DNA of 64,000 nucleotides, from assembly GCA_963696405.1 (NCBI GenBank), contig CAVOJY010000007.1:248001-312000 (forward strand), in the 5' to 3' direction. This document shows, piece by piece, positions 42,201-50,775 of this stretch. The notes beneath the pieces were generated by a model that ran no database searches, was not told the origin of the DNA, and was given only the letters and a program-made list of their open reading frames with translations. The stretch comes from CAVOJY01 sp963696405 (GTDB taxonomy: Bacteria > Chloroflexota > Limnocylindria > Limnocylindrales > CSP1-4). Position 1 is the stretch's first letter. Every line of letters begins with the position of its first letter. The position numbers and the translations under genes are program-made.

Positions 42201-43087
42201 TCACGTCGGCCCAGTCATCCTCCGCGAGGTTGGCGACGGCCTGCGCTTCCATCCTTGCGCGCTCGCGTTGGGGACGATGAGGACGTGGTCGTAGTTGACT
42301 CACCGCGTCGTCGGTCGGGTCGTAGACGTAGAAGTCGTACTGGTCGTTCGTGATGACCGGCACCGCGGGCGAGCCGCTGGTGTACGACCCGAGGTCGTAG
42401 GTTCCCTGCTTCGCCGGGCTGTAGCGAGGCCGGCACGTTCGACCACCCGGCCGCATCCGCGAGGTCGAATCGCTGGTACTGGACACCGAAGGCGGTGGCG
42501 CCTGCCGGCTGGCCGGGCACATCCCAGTTCGTCCACAGGCCGCGGTTCGAGTAGAAGTTGCGGTAGTCGACGACAGGACCCTGGAGCGGCGTGGCTGTCC
42601 TGCTCCCGCCGGACCACTCGACCGAAACGACCTTCTTGCCGGCCCGCTCGGCGGCCTCGGGGAGCGTGTCGGCCTGGAGGACGCCCCCGGAGAAGGCGGC
42701 GGTGCGGTTGTTGAAGGTATCGCCGGTCCGGAAGAACGTGTTGTTCGTCGATCCGTGCTCTCCCGGGTACGCACCGGTGGCGAGGGTGTACCAGCCGACG
42801 CCCGTATTCGGCGGGAAAGCCTGCACCAGGCCGTTCGCGCCGCTGACCCCGGTCAGCATCAGCTTCCGGTACGTGGGCATGAGGCCGGCCTTGGCGTACT
42901 TCTGCATGAGGTCTGGCCGCATGCCGTCCGCCGCGAAGAAGACGACGCTCTCGGCCTTGGGCTTCAGCGAGGGGAATCCAGGGTTGGACCCGGTCGCCGA
43001 CACCGCACCCGCGGCGGGCAGGACACCAACGACCAGGATGGCGACCGTCAGCAGCGCGCTGAGACGCAAACGAACGGGACGGGGCAT
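39268..43087 (-). CDS. Secreted phosphodiesterase/5'-nucleotidase fusion, six frame breaks
   Basis: A ~1270-residue two-domain phosphohydrolase. From ATG 43087 (GGAGG upstream) it starts with a signal peptide (LSALLTVAILVVGVLPAAGA). The N-terminal domain is an alkaline-phosphatase-superfamily phosphodiesterase/nucleotide pyrophosphatase: VVFFAADGMRPDLM, PPNTGVGWYTLATGAYPGEH (nucleophile Thr), NPATDEFSHMF and ATSDHGFAA. A calcineurin-like 5'-nucleotidase follows: LYISDFHGQL, GGDSVGASPP, LGNHSFDRG, VGHIGAD, GGHTHWQG, and a 5'-nucleotidase C domain (ITNAGGLRADL). The domain junction lies in one uninterrupted frame, so the fusion is real. Single-base shifts occur near 42425, 42300, 42255, 40295, 39447 and 39372. 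The product could take external dinucleotides or NTPs to nucleoside and phosphate; this is inference. Confidence 0.82.
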
Positions 43088-43169
43088 CGGGCACTCCTCC
43101 ACGACCCTCGAGGCACCCTGCCGGGCGGCGACAAGCCTGCGACCGCACGGGTGCCTTCCTGACGCCCTC

Positions 43170-43198
43170 AGGCTAGTCCTTCCTGCCGTGTGCGCCAA
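43170..43198 (-). promoter_or_regulatory. Promoter of the nucleotidase gene
   Basis: On the minus strand TTGGCG (43198-43193) is followed after exactly 17 bases by TAGCCT (43175-43170), a standard -35/-10 pair, about 83 bases before the ATG at 43087. Unlike most promoters here it has a recognisable -35. The leader between shows no clear structure. Confidence 0.5.
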
Positions 43199-43238
43199 GG
43201 GGAATTCGGCACGTCTCGCGGGCCGGCGACCCGAGTGG

Positions 43239-43322
43239 TGCCGAAGCAGGGATTCGAACCCTGACGCCCTCGCGGGCAGCGGATTTTAAGTCCGCCGCGT
43301 CTGCCGGTTCCGCCACTTCGGC
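43239..43322 (-). tRNA. tRNA-Leu (anticodon TAA)
   Basis: The minus strand folds as a class II tRNA: acceptor GCCGAAG/CTTCGGC, T-arm GGTTCGAATCC, anticodon loop CTTAAAA (anticodon TAA), and a long variable arm TGCCCGCGAGGGCG. Discriminator A, with CCA encoded (43238-43236). It lies between the nucleotidase promoter region and the SDR gene. Confidence 0.95.
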
Positions 43323-43400
43323 CCGGCCACAGGTTAGCGGCGCCGCTCGCCGGGCGCGCGCCAGCCCTGAGGGCGGGCCCTCGACCCGTCGGGTTCCTTC

Positions 43401-44114
43401 TCAGCCGGCCCCGTCGAGCCGGATGCGGGACGCGTTGACCACGGCCGCCGCGTCGGAGCACAGGTAGACGATGGCGGCGGCGATCTCCTCCGGGGTGGTC
43501 CACGAGGCGTTGGCGGGGGACGGCTCGCGGTCCCGCCGATGGGCCGTGTCGATCGTCCGGACCTGGAGCACGTTAGCGGTGATCCCACGGTCCTTCGCCT
43601 CCTGCGCGATCGTGAGAACGAGCGCCTCCTCGGCGGCTTTCGCGGCCGCGTAGGCACCCGACTTCGCCGCGGGACGGATCGCCACCGGGGACGACACGAC
43701 GATGACGCGCCCCCATCCGCCGGCGACCAGGTGCGGAACGAACGCACGCAGGAGGTGGAACGTCGTCCAGACGTGCTGGTCCAGCATGGCGGCCAGGTCG
43801 TCACTCGGCGTGTCGCTCAGCTCCCTGCCGCCCGCCCAACCCCCGACCAGGTGGAGCAGAACGTCGGCCCGGCCGAACCGCTCCAGGACGGCGGAGGCGG
43901 CTGCGTCTGCGGCTTCCGCGTTGCGCAGGTCTGCCGCCCGCGAGAACACCTGCTCGGTGGGCAGGCCGAGCCCATCGACCAGCGCATCCAACCGCGACTG
44001 GTCGGAACTCACGAGCGCGAGCCGCGCCCCTCGCTCCGCCAGGGCCTGGGTGACGACGCGTCCCAGCCCGCCGGTCGCACCGGTGACGACCACAACGCGG
44101 CTATCAAGGTCCAT
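43401..44114 (-). CDS. Short-chain dehydrogenase/reductase
   Basis: A 237-residue classical SDR. The cofactor motif is VVVTGATGGLGRVV (about 8-21). LLHLVGGWAGG occupies the NNAG position. The catalytic Ser is in VIVVSSPVAIRP, and the Tyr/Lys pair in GAYAAAKAAEEAL (YxxxK). SITANVLQ-like ITANVLQVRTIDTA is the substrate loop. The substrate is unknown; the Ser/Tyr/Lys set is complete. Its ATG overlaps the end of a RibD-type fragment by about 10 bases, suggesting it once followed a riboflavin-type reductase gene. Confidence 0.88.
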   Translation of the reverse strand: MDLDSRVVVVTGATGGLGRVVTQALAERGARLALVSSDQSRLDALVDGLGLPTEQVFSRAADLRNAEAADAAASAVLERFGRADVLLHLVGGWAGGRELSDTPSDDLAAMLDQHVWTTFHLLRAFVPHLVAGGWGRVIVVSSPVAIRPAAKSGAYAAAKAAEEALVLTIAQEAKDRGITANVLQVRTIDTAHRRDREPSPANASWTTPEEIAAAIVYLCSDAAAVVNASRIRLDGAG

Positions 44115-44312
44115 TGAGAACTCCTACCGTGAGCCGCGGGTCGTCCCCGACGAGCGTTCGCCCGCCGACCATGACGGCATTGCAGCCGGCGCGCAGGCGG
44201 CCCACGCGCTCAGATCGTGGGGGGAGGAGATGATCTCCCCGCGCCGCTCGATCGGATCTGTCTTGCCGTCCGCGGTCACCGCGGCGTTCAGCAAGACGAA
44301 AGGTCGGGTCAC
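44104..44312 (-). pseudogene. Remnant of a RibD-type reductase
   Basis: From GTG 44312 the minus strand reads RPFVLLNAAVTADGKTDPIE and RRGEIISS, the N-terminus of RibD C-terminal-domain reductases (dihydrofolate-reductase-like). Near 44220 the frame shifts by one; the continuation reads RVGRLRAGCNAVMVGGRTLV and GDDPRLTVG, again family sequence. It then ends at TGA 44106-44104 after about 70 residues, over the SDR start, so the remaining ~150 residues of the domain (NADPH-binding part) are missing. I interpret it as a gene fragment left after a deletion. The first half alone carries no complete active site. Confidence 0.7.
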
Positions 44313-44380
44313 GGCTCGATCAGGGGTGAGCGGCCCCGGGCTGTCGGGCTCCTCATTGGCCGGTCCGGGGAAAGAAGTGG

Positions 44381-44453
44381 AGGCGACGAGCGGATTCGAA
44401 CCGCTGAATAGAGGTTTTGCAGACCTCCCCCTTAACCACTTGGGTACGTCGCC
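44381..44453 (-). tRNA. tRNA-Cys (anticodon GCA)
   Basis: Acceptor GGCGACG/CGTCGCC, discriminator T as usual for Cys, CCA encoded (44380-44378), T-arm CGGTTCGAATCCG, anticodon loop CTGCAAA with GCA. The only tRNA-Cys in the window. Confidence 0.95.
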
Positions 44454-44486
44454 TCGACGCTCGGCCCCGGTCTGGCCGGTGGCTGG

Positions 44487-44557
44487 CTGGCCCTCGAGGA
44501 TTCGAACCTCGCTTAACGGATCCAAAGTCCGCTGTCCTACCACTAGACGAAGGGCCA
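44487..44557 (-). tRNA. tRNA-Gln (anticodon TTG)
   Basis: Acceptor TGGCCCT/AGGGCCA, discriminator G, CCA encoded (44486-44484), anticodon loop CTTTGGA with TTG, T-arm AGGTTCGAATCCT. The T1-A72 end is usual for Gln. Confidence 0.95.
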
Positions 44558-44592
44558 GCGGCTGGTACGGGTCAGCCGTCCGTAGAAAGTGG

Positions 44593-44665
44593 AGCGGAAG
44601 ACGGGACTCGAACCCGCGACCCTCACCTTGGCAAGGTGATGCTCTACCAACTGAGCCACTTCCGC
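44593..44665 (-). tRNA. tRNA-Gly (anticodon GCC)
   Basis: Acceptor GCGGAAG/CTTCCGC, CCA encoded (44592-44590), anticodon loop TTGCCAA with GCC, T-arm GGGTTCGAGTCCC. Part of the four-tRNA cluster 44381-44775. Confidence 0.95.
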
Positions 44666-44702
44666 TCGAACACCCCGCCGGTCCAGTCGACGAAGCGGCT
44701 GG

Positions 44703-44775
44703 TGCCGAGAGCCAGAATTGAACTGGCGACACCGCGATTTTCAGTCGCGTGCTCTACCAACTGAGCTATCTCGGC
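44703..44775 (-). tRNA. tRNA-Phe (anticodon GAA)
   Basis: Acceptor GCCGAGA/TCTCGGC, CCA encoded (44702-44700), anticodon loop CTGAAAA with GAA, T-arm CAGTTCAATTCTG. First gene of the Phe-Gly-Gln-Cys cluster as transcribed. Confidence 0.95.
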
Positions 44776-44818
44776 CCGGCGGCCGATCCACGGCCCGAGG
44801 GCCGCGTTGGCGGTCGAG

Positions 44819-44824
44819 AATGTA
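44819..44824 (-). promoter_or_regulatory. Extended -10 of the tRNA Phe-Gly-Gln-Cys cluster
   Basis: TGTGCTACATT on the minus strand: TACATT preceded by TGC, about 44 bases before the tRNA-Phe 5' end. The four tRNA genes are spaced 27-37 bases apart, so one transcript is likely. No other element is seen in the rest of the gap to htpX. Confidence 0.45.
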
Positions 44825-44904
44825 GCACAGACCATCCGGGGTAGTCGAGCAGCTATCCGGCGCGAAGCCTGCTCAACGGTGGCGACCAGCCGCTCCCGGT
44901 CCCT

Positions 44905-45897
44905 TCAGTCGAGCCCCTGGAGGTACTTGATCGACGAACCATCGAGCGGCTGCTCGCCCGTGAGCGCGCGGAGCCGGTTGATGCGGTCGACGATGGACGG
45001 ATGGGTCGAGAAGAGCCCCTTCGAGCGCTCCTCGAACTTCTTGATGGGGTTGACGATGTACAGGTGCTGGGTGGCCCGGTTGGCCGCCTCGAGAACCTCC
45101 TGATCGCTCGCGATCTTCGCCAGCGCCTGCTCCAGCCCGTAGGGGTTGCGTGTCAGCTCGATGCTCGAGGCGTCCGCCAGGTACTCTCGCTGGCGGCTCA
45201 CGGCCAGCTGCACGAAGCGGGCGAAGATGGGAGCGAGGACGGCGAAGGTGATCGCCACCAGGAACATGATCGCCTGCAGGCCGCCGCCCCCTTCGCGGCT
45301 GCTGCTGCGGCTCCGGCCGCCGCCGCCAAACATGGCGCCCCAGAAGGTGAAACGCAGGAAGAAGTCGGCCAGGAGCGCGATGCTCCCGACGAGCACGCCC
45401 ACGAGAAGCGCGAACCGGATGTCGTAGTTGCGGACATGGCTCAGCTCGTGGCCGATGACGCCCTGCAGCTCCTCGCGGTCGAGCTTCTGGAGGAGGCCGG
45501 TGGTGACGGCGATGGAGGCGTGTTTCGGGTCACGGCCGGTGGCGAAGGCGTTCGTGGCGGTATCGTCGATGAGATACACGCGTGGCGTGGGCACGCCGGC
45601 CGCGAGAGACAGCTCCTTCACCACGTTAACGAGCTGCGGGGCCTGGTCCTCCTTCACCTCACGAGCCTGGGAGACCGTGAGGACGAGCGAGTCCCCGCTG
45701 AAGTACGAACCTGCCGTCATGAGGAGGGCCAGGACGACCGCGCCGGCGAGAACGATCAAAGCCGTCTGGGTGTTCCCGCCGATCGCGTAGCCGATGACGA
45801 ACCCCAACGTCGCCAGGATCAGTACGACGATGAGGACGAGCACGATCGAGTTGCGGCGGTTCGCCGCCTGCTGCTGGTAGAAGGTCGTCGCGGTCAT
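44905..45897 (-). CDS. htpX: Membrane zinc metalloprotease HtpX
   Basis: HtpX degrades misfolded membrane proteins. The 330-residue protein has two N-terminal helices (IVLVLIVVLILATLGFVIG; ALIVLAGAVVLALLM), the zinc motif GVIGHELSHVRNYDI (HExxH, about 143), two further helices, and the third ligand region REYLADASSIELT. The Ser/Gly-rich loop (GGGGRSRSSSREGGGG) is at about 194-209. HTHPS-like STHPSIVDRINRLRAL near the end is typical. It follows lemA by 32 bases, the common lemA-htpX operon. Confidence 0.94.
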   Translation of the reverse strand: MTATTFYQQQAANRRNSIVLVLIVVLILATLGFVIGYAIGGNTQTALIVLAGAVVLALLMTAGSYFSGDSLVLTVSQAREVKEDQAPQLVNVVKELSLAAGVPTPRVYLIDDTATNAFATGRDPKHASIAVTTGLLQKLDREELQGVIGHELSHVRNYDIRFALLVGVLVGSIALLADFFLRFTFWGAMFGGGGRSRSSSREGGGGLQAIMFLVAITFAVLAPIFARFVQLAVSRQREYLADASSIELTRNPYGLEQALAKIASDQEVLEAANRATQHLYIVNPIKKFEERSKGLFSTHPSIVDRINRLRALTGEQPLDGSSIKYLQGLD

Positions 45898-45929
45898 GGG
45901 CCACCGCCGTCAGGCGGGTGCATGGATCT

Positions 45930-46496
45930 CTACAGGTTCAGGTTGACCTGGGGAACCTGTTCCACCTCATCGGGGGCGTCGAAGAATTCGCGCCGGATGA
46001 AGCCGAAGGGGCCGGCCAGGAGCACGGCGGGGACCGAGGCGATATACGTGTTGTAGTCGCGTACCGTGGAGTTGTAGTGCTGCCGCGAGAAGGCGATCTG
46101 GTTCTCGGTGGTGGTGAGCTGCTCCTGGAGCGCCAGCACGTTCTGGCTTGCTTTCAGGTCGGGGTAGTTCTCGGCCACCGCGAAGAGCGAACGAAGCGAC
46201 TGCGTGAGGGCGTTCTCGGCCGCCGCCTGTGCCGCGGGACCCTGGGCTCCGGCCGCAATCGCGTTCGCACGCGCGTTCGTGACGTTCTCCAGGACCTGCT
46301 TCTCGAACCCCATGTAGCCGCGCACGGCCTCGACGAGGTTCGGGATCAGGTCATAGCGTCGCTTCAGCTGGACATCGATCTGCGAGAAGGCCTCGTCGAC
46401 GCGAAGGCGTCGCTGGACGAGGCCGTTGTAGATGAGGATCCCACCGATCACGACGATGGCGAGGATCACGACGATCACGATCAACGCGATCTCCAC
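45930..46496 (-). CDS. lemA: LemA family protein
   Basis: LemA proteins have one N-terminal helix and a four-helix bundle. The GTG start has GGAGG six bases upstream. The helix is IALIVIVVILAIVVIGGILI. The bundle reads VDEAFSQIDVQLKRRYDLIP (family signature LIPNLVE follows), LENVTNARANAIAA, ENYPDLKASQNVLALQEQL and RQHYNSTVRDYNT. Function unknown in general; genetic links to HtpX suggest envelope quality control. Confidence 0.93.
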   Translation of the reverse strand: MEIALIVIVVILAIVVIGGILIYNGLVQRRLRVDEAFSQIDVQLKRRYDLIPNLVEAVRGYMGFEKQVLENVTNARANAIAAGAQGPAAQAAAENALTQSLRSLFAVAENYPDLKASQNVLALQEQLTTTENQIAFSRQHYNSTVRDYNTYIASVPAVLLAGPFGFIRREFFDAPDEVEQVPQVNLNL

Positions 46497-46568
46497 GAAA
46501 GCCCTCCGCTTCGACCGTGCTCCACCGCGAACCCGATCTGGGTCGCGTCGCCGGCGGGCGCCGGCTGG

Positions 46569-46642
<74 letters not shown>

Positions 46643-46649
46643 GTTGCGG

Positions 46650-46655
46650 ATGGTA
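46650..46655 (-). promoter_or_regulatory. Extended -10 of tRNA-Val
   Basis: TACCAT preceded by TGC on the minus strand, starting 8 bases before the mature tRNA-Val 5' end. This leaves almost no 5' leader on the precursor. Weak by itself; supported by the same pattern before other tRNAs here. Confidence 0.35.
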
Positions 46656-46741
46656 GCAGCGGCACGGTGAGGCCGCGCGTGTTCGCGGGCCCGGAATCGA
46701 AACGGCGGCCGGACGGCCGCCGCGCTGGGGTCGGGGAGTGG

Positions 46742-46823
46742 TGCCCAGGCCGGGACTTGAACCCGGATGACTTGCGTCATACGCCCCTCAAACGTACGCG
46801 TATACCAATTCCGCCACCTGGGC
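46742..46823 (-). tRNA. tRNA-Leu (anticodon GAG)
   Basis: Class II tRNA: acceptor GCCCAGG/CCTGGGC, CCA encoded (46741-46739), anticodon loop TTGAGGG with GAG, variable arm TGACGCAAGTCA, T-arm GGGTTCAAGTCCC. Lies 30 bases after tRNA-Leu(CAG). Confidence 0.94.
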
Positions 46824-46853
46824 ACCGAAGCTGCCGAACACGGAACCGGGTGG

Positions 46854-46937
46854 TACCGAGGAAGGGAGTCGAACCCATACGCCCTTGCGGGCACTAGCTC
46901 CTGAAGCTAGCGCGTCTACCTATTCCGCCACCTCGGC
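46854..46937 (-). tRNA. tRNA-Leu (anticodon CAG)
   Basis: Class II tRNA: acceptor GCCGAGG/CCTCGGT (terminal G-T wobble), CCA encoded (46853-46851), anticodon stem-loop CTAGC-TTCAGGA-GCTAG with CAG, variable arm TGCCCGCAAGGGCG, T-arm GGGTTCGACTCCC. Confidence 0.94.
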
Positions 46938-46957
46938 GCGACCCCGTTCCCGGGACC

Positions 46958-48685
46958 TCACGGTCCAGCCGGTTCGGCGACGCGCCATGTTAGCACATCC
47001 CAGAATCGCTCCGAAGGCTCGGCGATCTCCCTCGGCTGCGGTCCGTCGACGGTGTCCCGCACCACGTAGACGTAGTCCGCGTACACCAGCGGCAGGATCG
47101 GCAGCTCCTTGGCGAGGGCTGTCTGGAGGGCCGCCATGCGCTCCTTCCGAACGTCGGCAGCGGCCGGCAGGCGCGCCTTCTCGAGGAGCGGATCAAGAGC
47201 CGCGGACTGGTAACCCGAGATGTTCGAGCCGCCATCGACGGCCTGGCTCGAGGCGAGCAGCGGGTAGATGTCGGGGTCGACGCCCATGTTCAGGTCGACG
47301 ACCGCGGCATCGAAGCTCCCCGGGACGAGCTTGTCGGAAACGAGGTCCTGCACGGGCAGGGGCTGGAGCCGCACCTCCAGGCCGAGCGTCTCCCAGTAGG
47401 CGGCGACCCGTTGGGCCACCGCGTACGCGACCGGATTGGTGGCCTCATCGACGGTCACCAGCTCGATCGCCACCGCGCTGTCGACGCCCGGTCGGTACCA
47501 CCTGGAATCCACGCGACGCCAGCCGGCGGCCCGCAGCTCCTTCACGGCCTGCGGCCGGCTGAATGGGACACGCCCGGCCGCTTTCTTGTCGAACGCCCAT
47601 GACGTTGGCGGCACGAGCGAGTCGGCTCGCGAGCCCATGCCACCGAGCACGTCGCGCACGATGGCGTCGCGATCGGTGGCGAGAAGCAGGGCGCGCCGCT
47701 CCTCGGCGCTGCGGAGCAACGTCCGGCCGAAGCGCAGGTTGAGCAGCACGGCCGTGAGGACCGTCCGCGGATACCGCAGGATGCGGACGCCCGGCTCTGT
47801 CGCCAGCCGCCGCGCGTCGTCGGCCCTCAGGCCGCCCGCGGCGTCGATATCGCCCGCCGCGAACGCAGCGGCAAGAGCCTCGTCGCCGGGGTAGAACGTG
47901 AAGGCGAACCCGTCGGCGCCCGCCGCCGCCGCGGCGGGGCGTGCCCATGCCAGCGGATCCAGAGGGAGCGGCGGCAGGGTCATGGACGCCATCGTCCCGA
48001 CGAGCGCGGGCACGAATCGTTCGAGACGGGCGCCGCTCTCGTCGATGGAGACCAGCCGGTACGGTCCCGTTCCGATCGGGCTGCGGTCGAACGCGGACGA
48101 TCGGAGCTGCGCGACCGGGATGGCGGAGAGGATGTGCGCCGGCAGGATCGGCTGCGTTGTCGACGCCAGGAACGTCGCGGCCGCGCTCGGCAGCGTCAAC
48201 CTGACGGCGTGATCCCCGAGCCGCTCCACGGACACGCCCTGCCATCGGCCGGCGAGCGGGCCGCTGTAGTCCGGGTGCTGGAGTGTCAGCACCGTGAAGA
48301 CCACGTCGTCCGCGGTGAAGGGCGCACCATCGTGCCAGGTCACGTCCCGACGCAGGGTGAAGGTGTAGGCACGTCCGTCCGGACTGACCGACCAGCTCTC
48401 AGCGAGATCCGGCGCGAGGCTGTTCCCAGGCCCGGGACGGGTCAGCCCCCGGAAGAGGAGGGCCGCGATGTCCTGTTCCGCCCGGGTGCGCGCGAAGAGC
48501 GGGTTGAGCGTGTCCACCGGACCGACCAGGCCCTCGCGCACAACGAGCTGCTCCTCGGGGCTGATGGCGGAGCCCGTGCCGAGCCCCGGTCCGCTGGGCG
48601 GGGCCGCATCGACCGCCATGCCGGTGCCGGCGACGACAAGGAGGATGAGGCCAACGGCGAGGATCAAGCGCTCCCGCAGGGTCAT
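46958..48685 (-). CDS. ABC-type peptide-family substrate-binding protein
   Basis: A 575-residue SBP_bac_5 (DppA/OppA-like) protein. The N-terminal helix (LILAVGLILLVVAGTGMAVD) has no lipobox Cys, so it may be anchored or secreted rather than a lipoprotein. Family blocks: LNPLFARTRAEQDIAALLFRG, LAESWSVSPDGRAYTFTLR, DVTWHDGAPFTADDVVFT, FDRSPIGTGPYRLV and LPILPLVYADYVYVVRD near the end. No permease or ATPase gene is near, so transporter partners and substrate are unknown. It lies 21 bases after secG. Confidence 0.88.
   Translation of the reverse strand: MTLRERLILAVGLILLVVAGTGMAVDAAPPSGPGLGTGSAISPEEQLVVREGLVGPVDTLNPLFARTRAEQDIAALLFRGLTRPGPGNSLAPDLAESWSVSPDGRAYTFTLRRDVTWHDGAPFTADDVVFTVLTLQHPDYSGPLAGRWQGVSVERLGDHAVRLTLPSAAATFLASTTQPILPAHILSAIPVAQLRSSAFDRSPIGTGPYRLVSIDESGARLERFVPALVGTMASMTLPPLPLDPLAWARPAAAAAGADGFAFTFYPGDEALAAAFAAGDIDAAGGLRADDARRLATEPGVRILRYPRTVLTAVLLNLRFGRTLLRSAEERRALLLATDRDAIVRDVLGGMGSRADSLVPPTSWAFDKKAAGRVPFSRPQAVKELRAAGWRRVDSRWYRPGVDSAVAIELVTVDEATNPVAYAVAQRVAAYWETLGLEVRLQPLPVQDLVSDKLVPGSFDAAVVDLNMGVDPDIYPLLASSQAVDGGSNISGYQSAALDPLLEKARLPAAADVRKERMAALQTALAKELPILPLVYADYVYVVRDTVDGPQPREIAEPSERFWDVLTWRVAEPAGP
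46987..46992 (-). promoter_or_regulatory. Extended -10 of the two tRNA-Leu genes
   Basis: TGTGCTAACAT on the minus strand: TAACAT preceded by TGC, about 50 bases before tRNA-Leu(CAG). It lies inside the 3' end of the substrate-binding protein gene, so the tRNAs have a promoter separate from that gene. Confidence 0.4.
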
Positions 48686-48706
48686 CTGGGGACGCCGTGG
48701 CGGGCG

Positions 48707-48928
48707 CTAGCCGGAGATGCGGAAGGCCGCGACCGAGAAGATGCAGAACAGGACGGCCAGCACGATGGTGAACTGGAAGAGCCGCTTCTCGATCCCGCGA
48801 CGGCTGCGGTAGACGGCTGAATCACCGCCGAACGCGGCCGAGAGGCCGGCACCGCGGGCCTGGAGCAGGATGCTCGCGATCAGCCCGATGGCCACGATGA
48901 TCTGGCCGATCGCCAGGATGGCGTTCAC
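48707..48928 (-). CDS. secG: Preprotein translocase subunit SecG
   Basis: SecG assists SecYE during protein export. The 73-residue protein has two helices (IGQIIVAIGLIASILLQ; RLFQFTIVLAVLFCIFSVAA) and the conserved loop ARGAGLSAAFGGDSAVYRSRRG, with the family GLS..FGG pattern. Starts at GTG; GGAGG lies 11 bases upstream. secD, secF, tatA and tatC are also in this window. Confidence 0.95.
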   Translation of the reverse strand: MNAILAIGQIIVAIGLIASILLQARGAGLSAAFGGDSAVYRSRRGIEKRLFQFTIVLAVLFCIFSVAAFRISG

Positions 48929-48961
48929 CGCTGGATGGTCCTCCTACATTGGCGGTGGCGA

Positions 48962-48967
48962 AGCATA
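48962..48967 (-). promoter_or_regulatory. Extended -10 of secG
   Basis: TGTGCTATGCT on the minus strand: TATGCT preceded by TGC, 33 bases before the secG GTG. Fits the recurrent extended -10 of this window. No -35 box is visible. The rest of the gap to tpiA (48929-49046) shows nothing else. Confidence 0.5.
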
Positions 48968-49046
48968 GCACAGCGTCCCATGCGGCCTCGGCGGGACCGA
49001 CCGGGCACTGCTGCGTGTCCGGGCGTGGCCGGCTGCCGCGCTCCGA

Positions 49047-49850
<804 letters not shown>

Positions 49851-49872
49851 GCCTGGGATTATGGCAGACGGG

Positions 49873-50748
49873 TCATGGGTCCCGCGCCGCCCCACGTCCG
49901 CCTGCGCAGGGTTCTTGCCCTGCCTCCCGCACGGCTCGGGCCAGGCGCTCCACCCGCTCAAGCGCCCGCTGCGCGGTCGAGCGGGTGCAGCCGCACGCCT
50001 CCGCCAGGTCGTCGAGCGTCGCATCGGGAGACGCCAGCCGCGCCGCGGCGACGGATCGAACGACGTCGCGCTCGCGGTCCAGGCCTTCCGACCGCGTGAG
50101 CAGGCGAATCGCCGCGATCTGGCGGGCCGCCGCCAGGACCGACCGCGCGACGTTCGCGGCATCGGCGTTGGAAAGGCGGTTGAGCTCGCTGCGCAGGACC
50201 CGGGTGACGCTTCGCGCCTCGAGGTCGAGCAGGGCCGGGCCCGCCCCGGCGGACCGGAGAAACCGGACGACCCGGTCGGCGCTCTTCCAGGTGACGACCC
50301 CCCTCCCCCGCCGGAGCCGCCAGGACGCCGGCAACCCGCACTCGGCGAGGCGCGCCGCGACCGTCGCCGCTTCCTCGGGCGCCACGACGAACTCGAGGTG
50401 CGTGGCTCCGCTCGAGAGGCTCAGCGAGCCGTGCGCCAGGAAGAACCCGCGCAGGAAGGCCATGCGGCAATGCAGCGGGGCGGACGCCCAGGCGAACTCC
50501 GTGCCGCCGGGCCCCGCCAGCGGACGTCCGGGCCCGCGAGCGGCTTCCTGGCCAAGCCGGACAGCGAGGCGCGCCACCGCGGGCGAGCGCGCACGGCCCA
50601 GCGCGGCATCCCCAAGCCCGGCGCGTTCCGCAGAGCGACAGCACGGCCGCGCCGGCTCCACGGCCGCGAGCTCCGCGCGGACGGCGGCCACCAGGTCGCG
50701 CTCGGGCCGGGAGGCTCGCCCGACACCCACGCTCCTTGATCCGCCCAT
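49873..50748 (-). CDS. whiA: DNA-binding protein WhiA
   Basis: WhiA combines a degenerate LAGLIDADG homing-endonuclease fold with a C-terminal helix-turn-helix; it controls division genes in Actinobacteria and Firmicutes. The endonuclease half reads CRMAFLRGFFLAHGSLSLSS and THLEFVVAPEEAATVAARL. The HTH half reads LSNADAANVARSVLAAARQI, RLASPDATLDDLAEACGCTR and STAQRALERVERL. Length 291 is slightly short. The order rapZ-yvcK-whiA is widely conserved and supports the call. Confidence 0.92.
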   Translation of the reverse strand: MGGSRSVGVGRASRPERDLVAAVRAELAAVEPARPCCRSAERAGLGDAALGRARSPAVARLAVRLGQEAARGPGRPLAGPGGTEFAWASAPLHCRMAFLRGFFLAHGSLSLSSGATHLEFVVAPEEAATVAARLAECGLPASWRLRRGRGVVTWKSADRVVRFLRSAGAGPALLDLEARSVTRVLRSELNRLSNADAANVARSVLAAARQIAAIRLLTRSEGLDRERDVVRSVAAARLASPDATLDDLAEACGCTRSTAQRALERVERLARAVREAGQEPCAGGRGAARDP

Positions 50749-50775
50749 CCGCGTCCTGCGCGCGACCGCTGCGCG

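Noticed and set aside
44117..44380. An intact second riboflavin gene beside the SDR
   Set aside because: Only the first ~70 residues of the domain are present and they are frame-shifted, so I call it a remnant.
46742..46937. Two tRNA-Leu genes as a duplication
   Set aside because: Anticodons (GAG, CAG), variable arms and acceptor stems differ; they are ordinary isoacceptors, not a recent copy.
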